Assembly: GCA_010692635.1 (NCBI GenBank)
Contig: JAAHGL010000007.1
Location: 161,528 to 225,527, forward strand
DNA from: Symploca sp. SIO2C1
Lineage (GTDB): Bacteria > Cyanobacteriota > Cyanobacteriia > Cyanobacteriales > Coleofasciculaceae
Length of the DNA: 64,000 bases
Reading direction: 5' to 3'
Below, one piece after another: positions 1 through 9,242 of this stretch; position 1 is the stretch's first letter, and every line of letters begins with the position of its first letter. A program made the position numbers and the translations under genes. The notes under the pieces are model-generated. The model was not told the DNA's origin, made no database searches, and worked only from the letters and a program-made list of their open reading frames with translations.

Positions 1-1071
1 GAGAAAGCTGAAACTAATACCGGATGGCCTGTGAGTAGAGATTTCAAACTTTATACTCCAGATCATAATTCTGTAGATACAAATAAACCAATTAATTTGT
101 ATGACTCTGCAGGTTATGAAGCCAATAAAGAAAATAATTTTTTAGAACGTTTATTTGCGTTTATAGAAGACAAAAAAAACGAAGGATTAGAATCACAAAT
201 ACACTTAGTCTGGTACGTTGTCAATGCTGCATCCAAAAGATTTGAAGGCTTTGATGTGGAGATAATTAACAAAATAAATAGATTAGAAATTCCCGTAATC
301 ATAGTCTTGTCTCAGTGCGATATTGTAAGCTATGAAGACATTTACAAGCTTAAAGAAATAATGGATAATTGTGAATTTAAGAAGGCTTATGAAATTATCG
401 AGGTGGCAGCTAAGCCTTTAGAAATTAACAATCAACCTATTCGCCAAGCTTTTGGACTAGAAGAGTTGGTCAATAAAACAGTTGAATTATTACCAACTAT
501 ATATTCAGATGCCATAGTTGCCAATCAAATAGTCAGTATTGGAGATAAGAAAAAGGTAGCCTGGAAATATATTGCAGCGGCAGCAGCAACTTGCTTTGGG
601 GCAGGCTTTATTCCTGTCCCTCTTTCATCGGTAATAGCAATGACTTCATCTCAATATGGTCTCCTAAAAGCTATAGCTCAATTATATAATTCCGATGATA
701 TTATCGAAATCATACAGCCAATTAGTGGTCAAACAATCACTACGGCACTTACTGTTGCAGCAACCGGAGCTTTAGAAATCTCAGCAAGCTTTTTAGTTGG
801 TTTGTTTCCTCCTGGCTTTCTGGCAACGGAGGCAGCTGCAGGAACAATAGCGGCTAGTTATGTAGTAATTATGGGGTTAACCTATACATCGGTTTTTGAG
901 AAGTTTTCTGAAAGGCGCTTGACTAGTTCAGAAGGTAAGCAAGAAATCAAGCAATTTCTTGAAAGAACATTTACAGAAGAACTTAATAAATATCTCAAAA
1001 TTAGGGTTACTTCTAAAGAAGATCTTAATCAGATAAAGGAAAATTTTTTAGAAAATCACAAGCGAAAGTAG
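1..1071 (+). CDS. GTPase with membrane-associated C-terminus, 5' end outside window
   Basis: The reading frame is open from base 1, so the true start and the G1 P-loop lie upstream of the window. Visible GTPase motifs are G3 (DSAGYE) and a G4-like SQCD in place of NKxD, after the hydrophobic strand IPVIIVL. The C-terminal third holds two hydrophobic, Ala/Gly-rich segments (AAAAATCFGAGFIPVPL and TALTVAATGALEISASFLVGLF...), like the DUF697-type tails of HSR1-related GTPases, then a Lys-rich end. This suggests a membrane-attached regulatory GTPase; target unknown. A roadblock/LC7-like gene follows 34 bp downstream, a pairing typical of small GTPases and their regulators. The first internal candidate start in view (GTG at 31) falls inside the G domain and is not the real start. 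Confidence 0.7.
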   Translation, partial: EKAETNTGWPVSRDFKLYTPDHNSVDTNKPINLYDSAGYEANKENNFLERLFAFIEDKKNEGLESQIHLVWYVVNAASKRFEGFDVEIINKINRLEIPVIIVLSQCDIVSYEDIYKLKEIMDNCEFKKAYEIIEVAAKPLEINNQPIRQAFGLEELVNKTVELLPTIYSDAIVANQIVSIGDKKKVAWKYIAAAAATCFGAGFIPVPLSSVIAMTSSQYGLLKAIAQLYNSDDIIEIIQPISGQTITTALTVAATGALEISASFLVGLFPPGFLATEAAAGTIAASYVVIMGLTYTSVFEKFSERRLTSSEGKQEIKQFLERTFTEELNKYLKIRVTSKEDLNQIKENFLENHKRK

Positions 1072-1105
1072 TTTATTCACTATTAAGCATCTGGTCAGAA
1101 TTAAT

Positions 1106-1567
1106 ATGTCAACCAAAAAAAATTACGAGAGTATTATCACTGAATTAGTAGCTGATGATGATGATATTTTAGGTGCAGTTATTATTTCTGAAGAATGTTG
1201 TCCTGTTACCAACTATATTGGAGAATTAAACGAAGATGAAATTCTATATATAGCAAATATGCTACTAGAATTTCGCGAAAAACTTGTCACAGGTACGAGC
1301 ATAAAAAACACAGAACAAATTTGGATTGAAGCTAAAGAAACATTTTTAATTGTTGTTTTTTACGCTGATGATTCGCTACTGCTAGTAAAGGCTAACAAAA
1401 CGAAGAAGCTTGGCATGATTAGGAATGCTATTGGAAAAACACTGCGCAATATTCAGTCTTTAGTTGAGCTTCAAGTAGCTTCTGAAAATGGTAATCAGTC
1501 TTATATCAAGAAACCAAACAAAGAGGAAATAATTTACAGGAAGCATCCGCAAAGTCCTGAATATTAG
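1106..1567 (+). CDS. Roadblock/LC7-like domain protein
   Basis: 153 residues. The pattern fits the roadblock/LC7 fold: an N-terminal helix, a strand ILGAVIISEE followed by PV, a central helix ending in EKLVTG, two strands (QIWIEAKETFLIVVFY and SLLLVKAN) and a closing helix beginning KKLGMIRNAIGKTLRNI. Roadblock proteins such as MglB act as GTPase-activating or scaffold partners of small GTPases. The gene lies 34 bp after the GTPase on the same strand, so co-transcription is likely. The Asp-rich stretch DDDD at residues 18-21 and the tail after residue 130 are outside the domain. The fold assignment is by pattern only; function as a GAP is inference. Confidence 0.55.
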   Translation: MSTKKNYESIITELVADDDDILGAVIISEECCPVTNYIGELNEDEILYIANMLLEFREKLVTGTSIKNTEQIWIEAKETFLIVVFYADDSLLLVKANKTKKLGMIRNAIGKTLRNIQSLVELQVASENGNQSYIKKPNKEEIIYRKHPQSPEY

Positions 1568-1594
1568 ACAAATCTGCTTTGAACATTCCCTTTA

Positions 1595-2194
1595 TTATTC
1601 AAGAGATGTCTGCAAACCCTCCACATATTGATAAAGATGATCTTTCGCCCGTTCCAAGTGGATGCGATCGCCATACAATTTTGTTAGCATGAGCGCTCCT
1701 TCCATAGTCGAAATTAAAATCGTTGCCACTGCATTGGGATCAACACCAAACTGAATTTCCTCCCTTTCTATGCCTTTTTGAACAACCTGATGAATCAGAT
1801 TACGCCACTGATACATGGCACTTTGCGCCCGCTCCCGCAAGGCTGGATGGGTGTCATCGCTCTCAATGGCGGTGTTGAGCAATGGACATCCGCCTTTGAT
1901 GGAAAACTCATCGGGAGTCGTGGAAAAAGTGTGGATGAGAGCCTTGAGACGGGTGATTGCTCCCCGCTTACCTTTGAGCGCCTGGAGATAACGCTGGCTC
2001 AACTGCTCAGCAGCGAAATCAAAAGCTGCGATCGCTAACTCATCTTTGCTGGCAAAGTGGTTGTAAATCCCGCCTTTTTTTAACCCCGTTGCTGCCATTA
2101 TGTCTGACATAGAAGCTCCGGCATAACCCTGTTGGTTAAACAGGTTTGCCGCTTGCTGAATAATTCTATTTTTAGTTTCTTCAGCTTTTGACAT
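1595..2194 (-). CDS. TetR/AcrR family transcriptional regulator
   Basis: 199 residues, the usual TetR size. The N-terminal HTH is clear: RIIQQAANLFNQQGYAGASMSDIMAATGLKKGGIYNHFASKDELA (given here in parts as NRIIQQAANLFNQQGY, then GLKKGGIYNHFASKDEL). The KKGGIYNHF recognition helix and following all-helical ligand domain match the AcrR-like subgroup often controlling efflux or oxidoreductase genes. It is convergent with the roadblock gene (27 bp apart) and divergent from hflX. The effector and target are not visible; autoregulation is likely from the imperfect palindrome just upstream of its start. Confidence 0.9.
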   Translation of the reverse strand: MSKAEETKNRIIQQAANLFNQQGYAGASMSDIMAATGLKKGGIYNHFASKDELAIAAFDFAAEQLSQRYLQALKGKRGAITRLKALIHTFSTTPDEFSIKGGCPLLNTAIESDDTHPALRERAQSAMYQWRNLIHQVVQKGIEREEIQFGVDPNAVATILISTMEGALMLTKLYGDRIHLERAKDHLYQYVEGLQTSLE

Positions 2195-2200
2195 AAATGG

Positions 2201-2214
2201 AAACCAATCGGTCT
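2201..2214. promoter_or_regulatory. Candidate TetR-type operator
   Basis: The sequence AAACCAATCGGTCT (minus strand AGACCGATTGGTTT) is an imperfect dyad with ACC/GGT arms. It sits 7 bp upstream of the tetR-like start codon, where an autoregulatory operator would be expected. Assignment rests on position and symmetry only. Confidence 0.3.
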
Positions 2215-2383
2215 TTTTTAGGTTATCAGAATCATATCAATAAAGCAATAATCGTCTTTGGGCCAACTTAGGACTTATGGAGTTTAGACTCGTTAACAGC
2301 TTGAATGGTTTGAGAGTAACTCATTGTCGAGATGCCCAACGCAATGAAGTAGTTCGCAGAAATTGGGGTCAACGATCAACTAA

Positions 2384-4180
2384 ATGATAGCTAGAATAGC
2401 ATCAGTCAATTCACTAACCAGCTTACTGGTAAAAGAGCCTATCGAAACTATCTACGGTAATCTCAAGGGTCTGAAGTCCAGCCAGCTCAAGCAGCTAAAA
2501 CGGCTGTATCACCAGCGCTTACCAGGTGATCACCTTACAACGCCAGAGTTTGCCCAGCGACTGGCAGCCATTAGCAGTGAGCTTAAACAACCTTTGTGTA
2601 CTTACATCAACCGTCGAGGACAAGTAATTCGCGTCGCAATTGGTACTCCGGCTCAGACTAAAATTCCGCCGCGAGAATTACCACGTTACGGCGCAGAGCG
2701 CTTATGTGGGATTCGCTGCCTTGCTACTCAGCTTAAACCAGAAACCCCTAAACAATCTTATCTCACTGCCATGGCGATTCAGCGACTGGACGCCTTAGTG
2801 GTGTTGAATATTACCGGTTCAGGATTTGAACGCAGGGGTGGTGGTGCAACAGGTTATGTTAAGGAAACCTATTTGGCTCATCTACTACCTCCTAATGAAC
2901 AGGAACTCAACAATCCTGAGGAGACTGACACTACTAACTTCGGACTCAGTTGGAGTCTATCACCACCCTTAAGCCTCGATATTCTCACTAAGCAAGATTT
3001 CCTAGATTTAGTCGAAGGACTAGAAGCTGAATTCCGCCGACAATTCATTGTCCAACAATTAGATGCTAGAGATATTGAACAAGACCGAGTGCTAATTGTA
3101 GGATTAATGACTTCAGATGTAACTTCAGAGCATTTTGAAGCTGGTTTAGCAGAAATCAGGCGGTTGGTAGAAACTGCTGGTGGTAAAGTGTTACAAACGA
3201 TCCAGCAAAAGCGTTCAAGACCCCATCCTCAAACAGTGGTTGGTGCTGGTAAAGTCGATGAGATTGCTTTGATACTGCAAACCTTAGGAGGGAATCTAGT
3301 AGTATTTGACCGGGATCTATCACCGGCTCAAGTCCGTAACCTGGAATCTCGACTGGGTGTAAGTGTAGTAGATCGTACAGAAGTAATTCTCGATATTTTC
3401 GCCCAAAGAGCCCAATCCCGCGCTGGTAAATTGCAGGTGGAACTTGCCCAGCTTGAATACATATTACCCCGTCTTACTGGTCGCGGTCAGGCAATGTCGA
3501 GGTTAGGTGGTGGTATTGGTACTCGTGGTCCTGGTGAAACTAAACTGGAAACTGAACGCCGTGCTATTCAACGTCGTATTGCTCGACTACAGCGGGAAGT
3601 AAACCAGTTGCAAGCTTATCGCTCCCGACAGCGACAGCGCAGGCAAAAGCAAGAAGTACCTACGGTAGCTTTAGTCGGTTATACCAATGCTGGGAAATCC
3701 ACTCTGTTAAATACACTGACTAATGCAGAAGTCTACACTGCTGATCAATTGTTTGCTACCCTTGACCCCACAACTAGAAGGTTAACAGTTCCTAATGTTG
3801 CAACTAATGAACCAATTTCCCTTCTGCTCACCGATACTGTTGGATTTATCCATGAACTGCCGCCTTCTTTGGTAGATGCTTTCCGCGCCACCCTCGAAGA
3901 AGTCACTGACGCCGATGCACTAGTGCATGTAGTGGATTTATCCCATCCTGCGTGGCAAAGTCACATTCGTTCTGTAATGTCAATTCTGTCAGAAATGCCG
4001 ATTACACCAGGACCTATACTAGTGGCATTCAATAAAGTTGATGGGGTAGATAGTGAAACTTTGACCTTAGCTCAAGAAGAATTTCCTCAAGGAGTGTTTA
4101 TCTCCGCTAGTAAGCGTTTAGGACTAGAAACCCTGCGTCAACAACTAGCTCAGCTAATTCATTATGCGATCGCACTTTAG
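2384..4180 (+). CDS. hflX: GTPase HflX
   Basis: 598 residues, longer than the E. coli protein (about 426) because of the N-terminal extension typical of cyanobacterial HflX. HflX is a ribosome-splitting GTPase used in stress and stalled-ribosome rescue. Visible: the HflX N-domain (VIVGLMTSDV near residue 240, then GGKVLQTIQQKRSRPHPQTVVGAGKVDEI in parts), the conserved glycine-rich GGGIGTRGPGETKLE, a basic coiled-coil linker, then the G domain with G1 GYTNAGKST at residues 432-440, G3 DTVGF, and G4 FNKVD. The chosen ATG has no convincing ribosome-binding site; family similarity begins near residue 19 (IETIYGNLKGLK), so the true start could lie slightly downstream. Confidence 0.93.
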   Translation: MIARIASVNSLTSLLVKEPIETIYGNLKGLKSSQLKQLKRLYHQRLPGDHLTTPEFAQRLAAISSELKQPLCTYINRRGQVIRVAIGTPAQTKIPPRELPRYGAERLCGIRCLATQLKPETPKQSYLTAMAIQRLDALVVLNITGSGFERRGGGATGYVKETYLAHLLPPNEQELNNPEETDTTNFGLSWSLSPPLSLDILTKQDFLDLVEGLEAEFRRQFIVQQLDARDIEQDRVLIVGLMTSDVTSEHFEAGLAEIRRLVETAGGKVLQTIQQKRSRPHPQTVVGAGKVDEIALILQTLGGNLVVFDRDLSPAQVRNLESRLGVSVVDRTEVILDIFAQRAQSRAGKLQVELAQLEYILPRLTGRGQAMSRLGGGIGTRGPGETKLETERRAIQRRIARLQREVNQLQAYRSRQRQRRQKQEVPTVALVGYTNAGKSTLLNTLTNAEVYTADQLFATLDPTTRRLTVPNVATNEPISLLLTDTVGFIHELPPSLVDAFRATLEEVTDADALVHVVDLSHPAWQSHIRSVMSILSEMPITPGPILVAFNKVDGVDSETLTLAQEEFPQGVFISASKRLGLETLRQQLAQLIHYAIAL

Positions 4181-4195
4181 TATTAAAGTTACCCT

Positions 4196-4223
4196 GTAGA
4201 GACGTTGCATGCAACGTCTCTAC
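4196..4223. repeat. Perfect 28-bp palindrome
   Basis: GTAGAGACGTTGC followed by its exact reverse complement gives a perfect dyad centred on GCATGC, 15 bp after hflX. This type of short palindromic repeat is common in cyanobacterial spacers. It may act as a terminator for hflX, but no T tract follows. Confidence 0.75.
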
Positions 4224-4328
4224 AATCTCATGCTGAGGTGATAGTGAAGCCTCTGAGCCGTCTGGAGATCCTTCGCTACCGCTCAGGATGACATAATTCC
4301 GTGACGGTGCGTAAGTCCTATTTTTGCT

Positions 4329-7300
4329 CTAAGCTGCATATGCGATTTGGCAGCTATCGGAGAGTTCCCCTCTCTTCAATAAGTAAGCAAAGTAGGTTTG
4401 GAGCAAGCTAGTATCAACTGCTGGACAAACGGTGTTAGTTCCCGCTATTCCTGCTAAGGTGTTTTGGTAGTCAAATGCCTGAGATACTAAAGCAGCTGTC
4501 TCTAGATAAGGTCGTTCGTTGCCAGTTACCCAGTCTGTAAACAGAAACAGCAGGGGACTGAGGGCATTATCTGCTTGAGCGCTAGCCACTTTGAGTAGTT
4601 TAGCTTGCCACTGATCATAGTCACTCCACTGAATAAAGTAGCCAAAGTCATGGATTGATTTCACCAGCTCACGGAAGTGTAAGGCGTGAGGACTAACTAG
4701 GTGAAAAGCTTTGCCTAAGGATGTTGGCTGTTGAGATAAATGAACGATCGCGCGGCTAACATAGTCTACAGGAGTTAGACTTAGTTTTAAGTCTAAGTCA
4801 GGGGCGCTACCTAGTTGAATCAAGCCTTTGATTAAGCGGGCGATTAGGTCATCTACTGAAGAAGCACCAGTTTGACTATCACCTGTAATCATACTAGGTC
4901 TGTAGATAGAACCAGGAATACCCCTAGCATGAGCTGCCATCACTAACTGTTCACCTACCCATTTACTCTGAGCGTAGCCATCGGAAAGTCCTTCACACTC
5001 AAGGTTGATATCTTCTGAAATTACTTCCATGCCAGCATATTGGGGAGATTGGAAGACATCAAGGGTAGAGATGAAATGAACGGGTTTGACTTTGATTTGG
5101 CTGGCTAATTTCAGAATTTCCTTCGTTCCCAGCACATTAGCTGTCCGGAGGGCAGTATAGGGATAGATTAAATTAACAAATGCCCCGTTGTGATAAATAG
5201 TGTCAATCTCTGTAGCTAACTGGCGAAACTGCTCCTCTGAAAACCCGAACAGAGGCTGAGTTAAATCGCCGCGAACTGGTACAATCCGATGCTCTAGATT
5301 TTCATCAGAAAGTAAATAGCGCTTTAGATTGCTGCGGAGCTTTTGTTTGCCTATCTCAAGATTGGGACAACGGACTAAGCAATGAATCGTAGCTTCGGTT
5401 TGTTGGAGAAGTTCGTGTAGTAAAAAAGCTCCCAGAAAACCAGTTGCTCCTGTTAAGAAGATCTGTTGAGGCTGAGTCCCAGAGTTAGTATAGGGTACTT
5501 CTGGATAGATAGTTGGTTCGAGAACTGCATCCGCCTGTAACTTCTCAACTATGGTGCTGGCTGGCTGTGAGCTAAATTGGGAATTTTGAACTACTGTAAT
5601 TTCCTGAGCCAGTTCAGCAATTGTGGGAGCTTCAAACAAAGACAGCAATGGTAATTCTACCCGGAAGATTTCTCTTATCTGAGATAGTAGCTGAGCAGTG
5701 AGGAGAGAATGTCCCCCCAATTCAAAGAAGTTGTCATGAATACCCACTCGGTTAATCTCCAGAACCTCGCTCCAGATTTGGACTAACTCTTCTTCAATGG
5801 GAGTCCGGGGAGGCACAAACTGGTCCATTAAAACTAGCTTGGCTTGGTTTGGTGCTGGTAGTGCTTTGCGGTCTACTTTGAGGTTAGGCGTTAATGGGAA
5901 TGAATCTAGTAAGATGAAAGCTGAAGGTATCATGTACTCAGGTAGTGTCTTCTTGAGAAAGGAGCGCAAGTGGCTCAAAGATAATCCTTGGGTTTCGATG
6001 ATGTAATCTATGCTCTGAGAAATTTGAGCTACTCGGGGTTGTGCAGCATCGAATACTAGCCCAGCAGATTCTCCAAAGTGCCAAACGACAGTTCCCCTTA
6101 ACCAAAGCTCGTCTTGAATTCCAGGTAGTTGTAGCTTGAGGCGAAGGCGTTGGCCCTCTTGCCAAAGATCTGTAGTCTTCGTTTCGCTTTGCTCACCATG
6201 TTTAGATGCTGTTAAGCGGATACCACCACGACTGATATTTTGCGTAGTCACCTCTAGGGTTTGACCTGACTTAAATTTTGCTAGGCAAGTGCTGTTAAAA
6301 GGTATCCGAGGCTCTGTACGACGTATATCCTTTACTGCTAATCCCTCGGTTTGCAAGATCTGCTTGATGCCTTGATTCAATAGAGCTTGCTTTATGGGTG
6401 TGGTTTGGAAGAGAACTCCAGCATGTTCCTGCTCTCGCCAAGCGAGGGTTCCTTCTAACTTTAGTTCTTGCTCAAGTCCGGGCAACTGGAGGTGGAGGTG
6501 GAGGTGTTGTCCTTGCTGCCAGACTGCTGGTATATCCGTTAGACAGATGCCAGTTGGGGAAAGATCTACAGTAGTTACCGTAACTGCAGGTCCACCGTCC
6601 CATTCTACTAGGCAACTACTTTGTAGCTGTACTCGTTCTACACTGAGGTCGGTCAATAAATAGGCTACTAGACGCTTTTCTCCAAGATCTTCCTCTACTG
6701 GCACTACCACTGCCTCTTTGATACCAGGGTGTTGGTAGAGAGCAGATTCAATTTCCCCCAGCTCAATGCGAAAGCCACGAATTTTCACCTGATGGTCGAT
6801 GCGGCCTAGGCATTCTATCGTACCGTCTGGTAAGTAACGTGCTAAGTCTCCGGTACGATAGAGACGAGCTCCAGGCTTGTTGCTGAAAGGGTCTGGAATA
6901 AACTTTTTTTCAGTAAGTTCAGGTCGATTGAGGTAACCCCGAGCCAATCCTACTCCACCAATGAGTAACTCCCCTGGCTCTCCTAATGGGACTAACTGAA
7001 GCTGCTCATCTTTCTGGTTTCGTTCTGTATCTACTAGATAGATTTGGGTATTAGCAATCGGTCTGCCAATGGGAACATTACTATTCTGTAGCTCTACTTG
7101 CTGTACTGTTGACCAAACAGTGGTTTCAGTAGGGCCGTACATGTTCCAAACTGAGCTACTTCTAGCAAGAAGTTGATTAGCTAGCTCTCTAGACATAGCT
7201 TCCCCACCACAGAGAATTTTGAGGTTAGGAGAACCTTGCCAAGCTGCGGCTAAGAGCATTCGCCAAGTGGCGGGTGTTGCTTGCATGACGGTTGCACCGG

Positions 7301-8063
7301 ATTGCTCTATGACTTTGATTAACTCGATGGCGTCTGAGGCAACTTCCCGTGTCACCAACTCCACACGAGCTCCGACGAGCATTGGTAAGTAGAGCTCTAA
7401 GCCAGCAATATCAAAGGAGATGGTGGTAACAGCCAGTAAGACATCTTCTGGGATAAGTCCAGGTGCTTGGCTCATGGATGTGAGGAAATTAACCAGTGCT
7501 CGATGGGTAATTTGCACACCTTTGGGCTTACCTGTAGAGCCAGAAGTATAGATGATATAAGCCAAGTTGTCTGGAGTGACTCTACTGTCAGGATTCTGTT
7601 GGCTGTATTGAGCAATTGTTTCCCAATCAGTATCCAGACATACAACTTTAGCTTGATGGTCGGGTAACTTCGCTACCTGTTCACTATCACTCAAAAGCAC
7701 TCTACATTGGCAATCTTCGATCATGAAAGCCAAGCGATCTTGAGGGTAGCTAGGATCTAGAGGCACATAGGCTCCACCGGCTTTGAGAATCCCCAGCAAT
7801 CCAATTACCATGTCTAGCGATCGCTTCAAGGAAATTCCCACTAGTGCATCCGGTCCAACTCCCAATGTCTGCAAATAGCGAGCCATTTGATTTGCTCTAT
7901 TATTAAGTTCTCTGTAAGTAAGGGAGCTGTTCTCAAAACTAACGGCCACGCTGTCGGGAGTGCGTTCTACTTGAAAGTCAACTAACTGATGCATGCACTG
8001 ATTTGGATAATCAGCTTGAGTGTTATTCCAGTTTCCAAGTAGTTTGTGATCGATCAAATTCAT
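4329..8063 (-). CDS. NRPS-like A-(PilZ-PilZ)-PCP-thioester reductase
   Basis: 1244 residues, no condensation domain. The adenylation domain runs from about 25 to 740: A3 YTSGSTGKPKG (172-182), A5 NMYGPTETT, A7 YRTGDLARY, A8 RIDHQVKIRGFRIELGEIE, A9 LPEYMIP (707-713) and A10 NLKVDRKAL. Between A8 and A9 about 240 residues are inserted holding two PilZ-like domains: the first with DxSxxG (500-505) but only one of the usual arginines, the second with RxxxR (582-586) and NxSxxG (609-614). A PCP follows with the phosphopantetheine serine in ELGGHSL (786), then a reductase domain with NAD(P)-binding TGATGFLG (871-878), the Tyr-x3-Lys pair GYAQSKW and a full-length C-terminus. Specificity positions read D-I-L-Q-L-G-M-V-W-K, close to glycine codes. 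The likely chemistry is activation of an amino acid and NAD(P)H release as an aldehyde or alcohol. No tailoring, transport or PPTase gene is adjacent. Confidence 0.92.
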   Translation of the reverse strand: MNLIDHKLLGNWNNTQADYPNQCMHQLVDFQVERTPDSVAVSFENSSLTYRELNNRANQMARYLQTLGVGPDALVGISLKRSLDMVIGLLGILKAGGAYVPLDPSYPQDRLAFMIEDCQCRVLLSDSEQVAKLPDHQAKVVCLDTDWETIAQYSQQNPDSRVTPDNLAYIIYTSGSTGKPKGVQITHRALVNFLTSMSQAPGLIPEDVLLAVTTISFDIAGLELYLPMLVGARVELVTREVASDAIELIKVIEQSGATVMQATPATWRMLLAAAWQGSPNLKILCGGEAMSRELANQLLARSSSVWNMYGPTETTVWSTVQQVELQNSNVPIGRPIANTQIYLVDTERNQKDEQLQLVPLGEPGELLIGGVGLARGYLNRPELTEKKFIPDPFSNKPGARLYRTGDLARYLPDGTIECLGRIDHQVKIRGFRIELGEIESALYQHPGIKEAVVVPVEEDLGEKRLVAYLLTDLSVERVQLQSSCLVEWDGGPAVTVTTVDLSPTGICLTDIPAVWQQGQHLHLHLQLPGLEQELKLEGTLAWREQEHAGVLFQTTPIKQALLNQGIKQILQTEGLAVKDIRRTEPRIPFNSTCLAKFKSGQTLEVTTQNISRGGIRLTASKHGEQSETKTTDLWQEGQRLRLKLQLPGIQDELWLRGTVVWHFGESAGLVFDAAQPRVAQISQSIDYIIETQGLSLSHLRSFLKKTLPEYMIPSAFILLDSFPLTPNLKVDRKALPAPNQAKLVLMDQFVPPRTPIEEELVQIWSEVLEINRVGIHDNFFELGGHSLLTAQLLSQIREIFRVELPLLSLFEAPTIAELAQEITVVQNSQFSSQPASTIVEKLQADAVLEPTIYPEVPYTNSGTQPQQIFLTGATGFLGAFLLHELLQQTEATIHCLVRCPNLEIGKQKLRSNLKRYLLSDENLEHRIVPVRGDLTQPLFGFSEEQFRQLATEIDTIYHNGAFVNLIYPYTALRTANVLGTKEILKLASQIKVKPVHFISTLDVFQSPQYAGMEVISEDINLECEGLSDGYAQSKWVGEQLVMAAHARGIPGSIYRPSMITGDSQTGASSVDDLIARLIKGLIQLGSAPDLDLKLSLTPVDYVSRAIVHLSQQPTSLGKAFHLVSPHALHFRELVKSIHDFGYFIQWSDYDQWQAKLLKVASAQADNALSPLLFLFTDWVTGNERPYLETAALVSQAFDYQNTLAGIAGTNTVCPAVDTSLLQTYFAYLLKRGELSDSCQIAYAA

Positions 8064-8821
8064 AGTTGTTTAATACGGCAATTGTTTACAGTAGCGTTGT
8101 TCTAAATCTTGAGACTAATAACCCCTTTTATTGAAACGAGCCAAGATCTAGGAGAAAATAGTGATGACTCTCAGTAAAAGGGTAGCTATTAGAGTAGATA
8201 CAATTTTTAAAATCAACTTCAGGCTAGCAATAAGCGTGCTGAGATACGAGCAACTAAGGAAAAATTTACTTGGTTATCATCAAATACTCAGTTTATAAAG
8301 CTTGATGATAGTTAGCAAAAGAGTTAATTGTACTTGACTTACTTTTGAAATATGGTGGATAATTTATATGATACAAATTTAGACTGACAATCTTCATATA
8401 ATGTTCCCAAAATTGATGACTAATCTTTGAATCCATATAATATCTATTTTAAACATTCAATGTTGATATATTTGGTATCAATGATTACCATGAACAATCT
8501 TATCTGGCAACTTAACGTAAAGTTTAAAAAATGTCTGTCTTACTTGCTGTCTTACTTGTTTTATGGTTTCATAGCTATTTTGTACTAAATCTCTATTTTT
8601 TAGGCTCTAGTTTTGGAGTAATAAGTTAGTTGTGGACTAGGAAATCTACAGAATTGCGTTAGTACCTTGATAACCATATAACAATCTTTGAATTGGACTA
8701 TGGTTTTTTATTTAATTTTAGCAAAATCCAGTTGAAATGCAGGATAGTAGCATCGCCTTCTACAGAAGAGTTCTACTATCGAGAAATAACTCTCTTTTTT
8801 TTGAACTAACAAAAAAGCTTT

Positions 8822-8865
8822 ATTTTACGCTATATCTCAGTAATTACTCGTATATAGCGTAAAAT
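8822..8865. repeat. 14-bp perfect inverted repeat
   Basis: The arms ATTTTACGCTATAT (8822-8835) and ATATAGCGTAAAAT (8852-8865) are exact reverse complements around a 16-bp loop. It could be a protein-binding dyad or a small terminator-like hairpin; the stem is AT-rich and no gene ends next to it. Confidence 0.7.
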
Positions 8866-9116
8866 TGAACAACAAATACAGCGTTTTGTAAGTTCGTGAG
8901 GTACACTGTTTTATCCCTTATTCCTGATAAATCAATCTTTTCTCATAATCTTGGTATGCCTCATAAACCTGAGATCTGCTGTATGAATTAACCCACATTG
9001 CGCACAACAAAATGTTATATTTTGTCCATAGAGTTGAAATTAAGCAGAAATACTCAATGAAGTCCTTCCAGAAAAAGCTACATTTGAACTGTAACACTTC
9101 CATCTTACAGAATTAT

Positions 9117-9182
9117 CCTCTACAGTAAAAGCGTATTTTTACTGAATTACCTCTACGGTAAAAGCGTATTTTTACTGAATTT
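9117..9182. repeat. 33-bp unit in two tandem copies
   Basis: CCTCTACRGTAAAAGCG... is repeated at 9117-9149 and 9150-9182 with two mismatches. Each unit contains a small dyad GTAAAA/TTTTAC. It lies about 60 bp after the stop of the kinase-WD40 gene. Confidence 0.8.
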
Positions 9183-9242
9183 TGCTAATTTAGCTATTGA
9201 TTTTTAAGACAAGCTCTTAGATTGAAGTCTATGCTAGTAGAG

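Larger units (their letters stand above)
8064..9242. other. 1.2 kb AT-rich spacer with two structured repeats
   Basis: Gene-free region upstream of the synthetase and downstream of the kinase-WD40 gene. I see no convincing reading frame; a 61-codon frame at 8918-9103 has no homology pattern or ribosome-binding site. It contains the inverted repeat at 8822-8865 and the tandem pair at 9117-9182. The long, AT-rich leader before the synthetase could carry its promoter and upstream control sites, but none can be named. Confidence 0.6.

Noticed and set aside
8918..9103. 61-codon minus-strand frame in the large spacer
   Set aside because: No ribosome-binding site, composition like the AT-rich surroundings, no recognisable domain.
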